From DAOPZC01 sp035353175 (lineage in GTDB: Bacteria > Verrucomicrobiota > Kiritimatiellia > RFP12 > UBA1067), in contig DAOPZC010000046.1 in NCBI GenBank assembly GCA_035353175.1, forward strand, positions 1 to 38,626: a DNA stretch of 38,626 bases, read 5' to 3'. The notes beneath the pieces are model-generated. The model did not search any database. It had not been told where the DNA came from and saw only the letters and a list, made by a program, of their open reading frames with translations. Position 1 is the first letter of the stretch, and every line of letters begins with the position of its first letter. Of this stretch, positions 34,392 to 38,626 are shown in pieces. A program made the translations under genes and the position numbers.

Positions 34392-35777
34392 TTAGTTTGA
34401 ACCTAAAGCCGGTTGGGCCGCGTTCGCCGGTTTCGTCGCGAGCGTCGGGGCGGGTTCGAAGGCAACGACAGTCACTGCAGTGCCGGGTTTCACTTTCTGC
34501 ATTCCTTCGGCGATCACCCGGTCGCCGGCCTGGAGGCCCGAAGAGACCAGCCACTGGTCGTTGAGCGCCCGGCCGAGCGCGAGTGTGCGTTGTTGGACTT
34601 TTCCTTGTGGGTCGACGACCAGCGTGACGGGCTCGCCTCTCGGGTTGCGGGTCACCGTCTGCTGCGGGATCAGGATCGCCTGTTCGTTGACGCCCTCGCT
34701 CACCAACGCGCGGACGAACATGTTCGGCAGAAGCTTGCCGTTCGGATTTGGAAAGACCATCCGCAGGATCACAGAGCCGGTGGTGGGGTTCACCGACACA
34801 TCGCGGAATTGGAGCGTTCCCTCCTGCGGATAGGGTGCGCCATCGTCCATCAGGAGGTGCACGCGGTTGGCCGCTGCCGCGTCGCTGCGCATCTGCCCGT
34901 TTTCGAGACGCTGCTGCAGGCGCTGCAGCTCAACGGTGGATTGGGGCGCGTCGACATAGATGGGGTCCAGCTGTTGAATGGTTGCGAGCGGATCCGACTG
35001 ATAAGCCGTCACGATGGCTCCGTCGGTCACGGAGGACGTGCCGACGCGGCCGGAGATGGGGGCCGTGATCCGCGTGTACCCCAGGTTGATTCGGGCTGTC
35101 GCAAGGGCGGCTTCGGCCTGCAGTATGGCCGCCTCGGCTTCCGCCTCCGCATCGCGGTCGCTCTGCACTTGGGCTTCGGCGGCCTTGAGGCCCGCTACGG
35201 CTACATTGGCTGCCGTTACGGCCGCTTCGCAATCGCTGGCGGAGACGGCTTTTTCTTTGAACAGCTCTTCGAACCGCTTCCGGTTTGCGTTCGCAAAAGC
35301 AACCGTCGCCTGTTGCTTTTCCACGCCGGCCTTGCTGGCGCTCAGTGCGGACCGTGCCCGGTCGGCTGCTCGCCGCGTGGCGGCGAGATTCGCCGCGGCA
35401 TTGTCCAACGCCGCCTTGAATGGCGCGGGATCAATCTCGTAGAGCGTCTGGCCTGCCCTGACGTCGGATCCTTCTTGAAAGAGTCTCTTCAGGAGGAGTC
35501 CGCTGACCTGGGGCCGGATTTCCGCGATGCGATAGGGGGCTGTGCGTCCCGGCAATTCGGTCGTCAGCGCGAGCGGACGCGGGACGACGGTCAAGACCGC
35601 CACTTCGGGTGCGGAAAGGGCCGTAGCCGTAACGGCCGGTCGGCTGCAGGCCGTCGTGAAAATTCCGCAGAAGAGGGCTGTCCCCAACGCGCTGAAAACC
35701 ATCGACCTCAAATCGGATGGCTTCACGCGGCGGCTCTGAGCGGCTTCCCTCTGATGGTCTGGATATGTTTTTGTCAT
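34392..35777 (-). CDS. RND efflux membrane-fusion protein (AcrA/MexA-like lipoprotein)
   Basis: A 461-residue periplasmic adaptor linking RND pumps to the outer-membrane channel. A hydrophobic segment ends in FTTAC, giving a lipid-anchored Cys about residue 44. Domain order is typical: first lipoyl half (PQVSGLLLKRLFQEGSDVRAGQ), a long alpha-hairpin rich in Ala and charged residues (about 125-230), second lipoyl half (ITAPISGRVG), a beta-barrel and a membrane-proximal domain (GLQAGDRVIAEGMQKVKPG). The 25-residue extension before the signal is long; Met26 (codon ending at 35702) could be the real start. However, a strong but homopolymeric ribosome-binding region (AGAG plus nine G) precedes the first ATG. 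It lies between the outer-membrane factor (56 bp) and permease 1 (16 bp) and probably serves both permeases. Confidence 0.95.
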   Translation of the reverse strand: MTKTYPDHQREAAQSRRVKPSDLRSMVFSALGTALFCGIFTTACSRPAVTATALSAPEVAVLTVVPRPLALTTELPGRTAPYRIAEIRPQVSGLLLKRLFQEGSDVRAGQTLYEIDPAPFKAALDNAAANLAATRRAADRARSALSASKAGVEKQQATVAFANANRKRFEELFKEKAVSASDCEAAVTAANVAVAGLKAAEAQVQSDRDAEAEAEAAILQAEAALATARINLGYTRITAPISGRVGTSSVTDGAIVTAYQSDPLATIQQLDPIYVDAPQSTVELQRLQQRLENGQMRSDAAAANRVHLLMDDGAPYPQEGTLQFRDVSVNPTTGSVILRMVFPNPNGKLLPNMFVRALVSEGVNEQAILIPQQTVTRNPRGEPVTLVVDPQGKVQQRTLALGRALNDQWLVSSGLQAGDRVIAEGMQKVKPGTAVTVVAFEPAPTLATKPANAAQPALGSN

Positions 35778-35778
35778 T

Positions 35779-35787
35779 CCCCCCCCC
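35779..35787 (-). promoter_or_regulatory. Nine-G homopolymer at the ribosome-binding site of the membrane-fusion protein gene
   Basis: On the minus strand nine consecutive G occupy the Shine-Dalgarno position one base before the ATG at 35775-35777. Such tracts are prone to slipped-strand length change, which would alter ribosome-binding spacing without shifting the frame. Confidence 0.6.
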
Positions 35788-35833
35788 TCTTCTCTCCCCG
35801 TGCCGGAATCCCTGCTAACGCAAATTGAATGTG

Positions 35834-37291
35834 TCAGAGGTCTTTGAGCAGCGGCGCCGCGGCCGCGTCGTTTTTCTTTTCGGTTTCGGTTCCGCCCCCG
35901 AGCACCGCGAAAAGCCGTACCTGATTGACGAGTTTTGCCAAGCGCAGGGAGACGAGTCCCTGCTGTGCGCTGTAGAGCGACCGTTGCGCGTCCAGCACGC
36001 TCAGGTAGCTGTCGATCCCTTTGTCGTAACGTGCAGAGGAGAGACGGTAGGCTTCGGCGACGGCATGGACCAGCGATTGCTGCGACGACACCTGCTCGCT
36101 GACGGTGCCGCGCACGGCGAGGGCGTCGGCCACTTCCCGGAACGCGCTCTGGATGGATTTGCCGTATTGGGCCACTGCGATGTCCTGCTGTGCCTTGGCG
36201 ACCTTGTATGCCGACCAGGTGCGCGGGTCGAAGATCGGCGCGACGATCTGCGGGGCGAACGACCAGGCCCCCGATCCGCCTTTGAAAAGGCCGGAAAGCT
36301 CGCTGCTGGCGGTGCCGTACGCGGCGGTCAAAGAGATGCGCGGGAAGAACGATGCCCGTGCGGCGCCGATGTCGGCGTAGGCGGCCTTGAGCAGATTCTC
36401 GGACTGCGCCACGTCGGGGCGGCGCAGAAGCACTTCTGATACCAATCCCGCCTGAATGTCCTGGGGCGGCGTGACGTCATCTAGCCGCGTTGGCAGCCAT
36501 TCCTCTGGCACCGTTGCTCCGGCCAGTAGGATGAGCGCGTTCTCGTCCTGTGCCGCTTGCTGCTTGAACGAGGCGACGTCGCCGCGGGCGGCGTCGACTT
36601 GGGTTTGCGCGCGGTAGAGGTCGAGTTCGGTCACGAGCCCGATGTCGTAGCGGCGCTTGATCAGCTTGTAAGAGGCCTCCTGCGCCTTGAGCGTGGTTTC
36701 TGCCAGACGGAGGCTTTCGCGGTCTGCGGCCATCGCCAGATAGGCGTCGGCGACGGAGGCGACCAGCAGGATCTGCACGCTGCGGCGGGCCTCTTCCGTG
36801 GCCATGTAGTCGTGCAGAGCGCTATCTTTGAGGCTGCGGACGCGGCCAAAAAAGTCGAGCTCCCATGCGGCCGCGCCGAGATTGGCATCGTATCGCGTGG
36901 TGGTCTGGCGTTCGCCGGAGTTTGAGAGGTCTGCGGGGGTCCGTTGCTTGCTTTGGCTGCCGGTCGCGCTGATCGTCGGCCAAAGGGTGGCGCGCTGGAT
37001 GCCGTATTGCGCGCGGGCCATTTCAACGTTCAGGGCGGCGGCGCGCAGGTCCATGTTGTTCGTGAGCGCCGTGCCGATAACATGGCGCAGCTTTTCATCC
37101 GTGAAAAACGTCTGCCATCCCAAGTCAGGGGCGAGGACGGCGTTTGTCGCGACCGCCGTTTCAGCATAGGCCGCCCCGGTTGGCCACCCCGTTGGAACGG
37201 GGGGGGCTGGACGGGTGTATTTCGGGGCCAGCGTGCATCCGATAGGGAGGCCGGCGGCGGCGAACAAAAGAAGGACGATGGTTTTGTTCAT
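35834..37291 (-). CDS. RND efflux outer-membrane factor (NodT/OprM-type lipoprotein)
   Basis: A 485-residue TolC-like outer-membrane channel. The signal sequence is followed by GLPIGCTLAPKYTRP, giving Cys19 as a likely lipidation site with a suboptimal lipobox; the C-x-x-x-P-x-Y pattern after it is typical of NodT-family proteins. Two repeats of the outer-membrane efflux domain are visible: about 60-240, with LRAAALNVEMARAQYG and YDIGLVTELDLYRAQTQVD, and about 265-460, with LVSEVLLRRPDVAQSENLLKAAYADIGAARASFFPRIS-like features and YDKGIDSYLSVLDAQRSLY. The ATG follows the stop of permease 2 by one base (TGACATG), with GGGA 9 nt upstream. It is positioned between permease 2 and the membrane-fusion gene, so the operon encodes one channel for two pumps. 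Confidence 0.95.
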   Translation of the reverse strand: MNKTIVLLLFAAAGLPIGCTLAPKYTRPAPPVPTGWPTGAAYAETAVATNAVLAPDLGWQTFFTDEKLRHVIGTALTNNMDLRAAALNVEMARAQYGIQRATLWPTISATGSQSKQRTPADLSNSGERQTTTRYDANLGAAAWELDFFGRVRSLKDSALHDYMATEEARRSVQILLVASVADAYLAMAADRESLRLAETTLKAQEASYKLIKRRYDIGLVTELDLYRAQTQVDAARGDVASFKQQAAQDENALILLAGATVPEEWLPTRLDDVTPPQDIQAGLVSEVLLRRPDVAQSENLLKAAYADIGAARASFFPRISLTAAYGTASSELSGLFKGGSGAWSFAPQIVAPIFDPRTWSAYKVAKAQQDIAVAQYGKSIQSAFREVADALAVRGTVSEQVSSQQSLVHAVAEAYRLSSARYDKGIDSYLSVLDAQRSLYSAQQGLVSLRLAKLVNQVRLFAVLGGGTETEKKNDAAAAPLLKDL

Positions 37292-37292
37292 G

Positions 37293-38626
37293 TCATTGAT
37301 TCCCGGTCGGCTGAGCTACTGCAGCCTTGTTTTGAAGCTTCTTGCTGCGTTTGCCGAAGGCTTTTTCGATCAGCACATAGAAAAGCGGCGCAAACAAGGT
37401 CACCAGAAGCGTGGAGGTGACGACGCCACCCACAACGGCGGTACCGATGGCCTTCTGGGCACCGGCACCTGCGCCGTTTGCGATCGCCATCGGCATCACG
37501 CCGATACCGAAGGCTAGCGAGGTCATGAGGATGGGGCGGAACCGTAGCTTCGCGGCTTCCAGCGTCGCCTCCAGCATGCCCATGCCCTCTTCCACGCGGG
37601 CTTTCGCAAACTGGACGATCAGAATGGCATTCTTGGTGGTCAGGCCGAGCGTCGTCAGCAGGCCGATCTGGAAATAGATGTCGTTCGGCAAGCCGCGGAG
37701 GGACGAGCCGATCACGCCGCCGATGGCGCCCAAGGGCAGCGCGAGCAGGATGGAGATCGGGATGGGCCAGCTCTCGTAAAGCGCCGCCAGACAGAGGAAG
37801 ATGACCAGGACGGAGAAGGCGTAGAGCGCGCCGGCCTGGGCGCCGCCCTGCCGCTCCTGATAGGACAATCCGTTCCAGTCGAAGCCGAAGCCGTTGGGCA
37901 GTTTCTTCACGAAACTCTCCATGGCGCGCATCGCATCGCCGGAACTGCGCCCCGGCGCCGGTTCGCCCAGGATGTTGATGGAGGGGAATCCGTTGTAGCG
38001 CTCCAACTGGGGGGATCCATAGGCCCAGTGGCCCGTCGCAAAGGAGGAGAAAGGCACCATCTTGCCCGCGGTGTTGCGCACATAGAGTTTCTCAAGGTCC
38101 TTTGGTAACATGCGGTAAGGGGCGTCGGCTTGGACGTAGACACGTTTCACGCGTCCGCCCTGGATGAAGTCGTTGACGTAGGCGCTGCCACAGGCCGCTG
38201 AGATGGTATTGTGGATCAGGTCGATGGGGACGCCCAGCGAGCCGGCCTTGGCCCAGTCCACGTCCACCCGGTATTCCGGCGTGTCTTCCAGCCCATTCGG
38301 GCGCACTTTGGCCAGATCGGGGTGTTGGGCCGCCATGACAAGAAGCTGGTTGCGGGCGTCGATCAGCGCCTGATGTCCTAACCCGCCGCGGTCTAGTAAC
38401 TGGAAGTCAAAACCTTTGGCCGTGCCTAACTCCATGACCGCCGGCGGCGCAAAGGCGAAGACCATGGCGTTGCGGATTTTTTGGAACGCCATCATGGCGC
38501 GTCCGGCCACTCTGTCGGCCTTCAGATTCTCGCTCTTGCGGAGATCCCAATCGCGCAGCTTCACGAACGAAAGCGCCGCGTTCTGGCCGTGGCCGGCGAA
38601 ACTGACGCCGGAGACCGTCATGCAGG
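37293..38626 (-). CDS. RND multidrug efflux permease 2, C-terminal part (5' end beyond window)
   Basis: About 444 residues of an AcrB/HAE1-type pump; the gene continues past the right edge, so its start is not visible. The segments FAPPAVMELG, YVNDFIQGGRVKRV, EPAPGRSSGDAM, YESWPIPISILLALPLG, GLTTKNAILIVQFAKARVE (with the TM10 relay lysine) and the closing LFAPLFYVLIEKAFGK line up one-to-one with permease 1 (31235-34375). The proteins are closely similar and the nucleotide sequences partly so, indicating duplication. The lysine-rich tail is longer than in permease 1. It is the first visible gene of the operon, one base before the outer-membrane factor. It may form an alternative pump, or a mixed trimer with permease 1 as in MdtBC; the sequence does not decide. 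Confidence 0.95.
   Translation of the reverse strand, partial: CMTVSGVSFAGHGQNAALSFVKLRDWDLRKSENLKADRVAGRAMMAFQKIRNAMVFAFAPPAVMELGTAKGFDFQLLDRGGLGHQALIDARNQLLVMAAQHPDLAKVRPNGLEDTPEYRVDVDWAKAGSLGVPIDLIHNTISAACGSAYVNDFIQGGRVKRVYVQADAPYRMLPKDLEKLYVRNTAGKMVPFSSFATGHWAYGSPQLERYNGFPSINILGEPAPGRSSGDAMRAMESFVKKLPNGFGFDWNGLSYQERQGGAQAGALYAFSVLVIFLCLAALYESWPIPISILLALPLGAIGGVIGSSLRGLPNDIYFQIGLLTTLGLTTKNAILIVQFAKARVEEGMGMLEATLEAAKLRFRPILMTSLAFGIGVMPMAIANGAGAGAQKAIGTAVVGGVVTSTLLVTLFAPLFYVLIEKAFGKRSKKLQNKAAVAQPTGNQ

Overview
The window is GC-rich and densely coding. Its gene content suggests a bacterium of the PVC superphylum, perhaps Kiritimatiellota or Lentisphaerota. The clues are a type IV pilus/type II secretion-like locus with a lipoprotein secretin, a prepilin-type protein with a GFTLLEL signature, a Tat-exported Gfo/Idh/MocA oxidoreductase, and a large exported protein resembling DUF6259-type glycoside hydrolases. 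The taxonomic placement is inference; no rRNA is present.

Left part (1-8289, all minus strand): read in the direction of transcription, the order is prepilin-like protein, lipoprotein secretin (PilQ/GspD-like), a PilM-PilN fusion, a PilO-like protein, a PilP/GspC-like protein with a Q/K/P/A-rich tail, and a PilB/GspE ATPase cut by the left edge. Together these form a nearly complete envelope-spanning alignment complex plus its assembly motor. No polytopic PilC/GspF or prepilin peptidase lies in the window.

Middle left (8385-13861, plus strand): two consecutive genes for exported proteins. The first is a 731-residue protein with a degenerate SGNH-like C-terminal domain. The second is a 1062-residue protein with a predicted TIM-barrel glycosidase. 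They look like a small glycan-processing unit. The second gene ends in the same CTAG tetranucleotide as the convergent hrpA gene.

Middle (13858-28640, minus strand): hrpA-type DEAH helicase; tRNA-Val(GAC) with a clear promoter and intrinsic terminator; an AT-richer orphan gene of unknown function (possible acquired cargo, faintly uracil-DNA-glycosylase-like); dnaE (polymerase III alpha); a MATE transporter; a SWIM-SNF2 helicase whose stop codon abuts the MATE start codon; and an ion-transporter-superfamily carrier. The carrier is co-transcribed with an upstream EIIA-CBS protein (28647-29582), which may regulate it.

Right part (29813-38626): a plus-strand secreted oxidoreductase, then a minus-strand multidrug-efflux operon in the order RND permease 2 (cut by the right edge), outer-membrane factor, membrane-fusion protein, RND permease 1. 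The two permeases are clearly paralogous. One periplasmic adaptor and one outer-membrane channel are thus flanked by two pumps, which is an uncommon arrangement.

I saw no CRISPR array, insertion sequence, rRNA or prophage. The most unusual items are the rearranged PilQ-MN-O-P-B locus, the EIIA-CBS/transporter pair, the double-RND operon and the orphan gene beside the tRNA. I do not see a clearly new multi-gene defence or mobile system.
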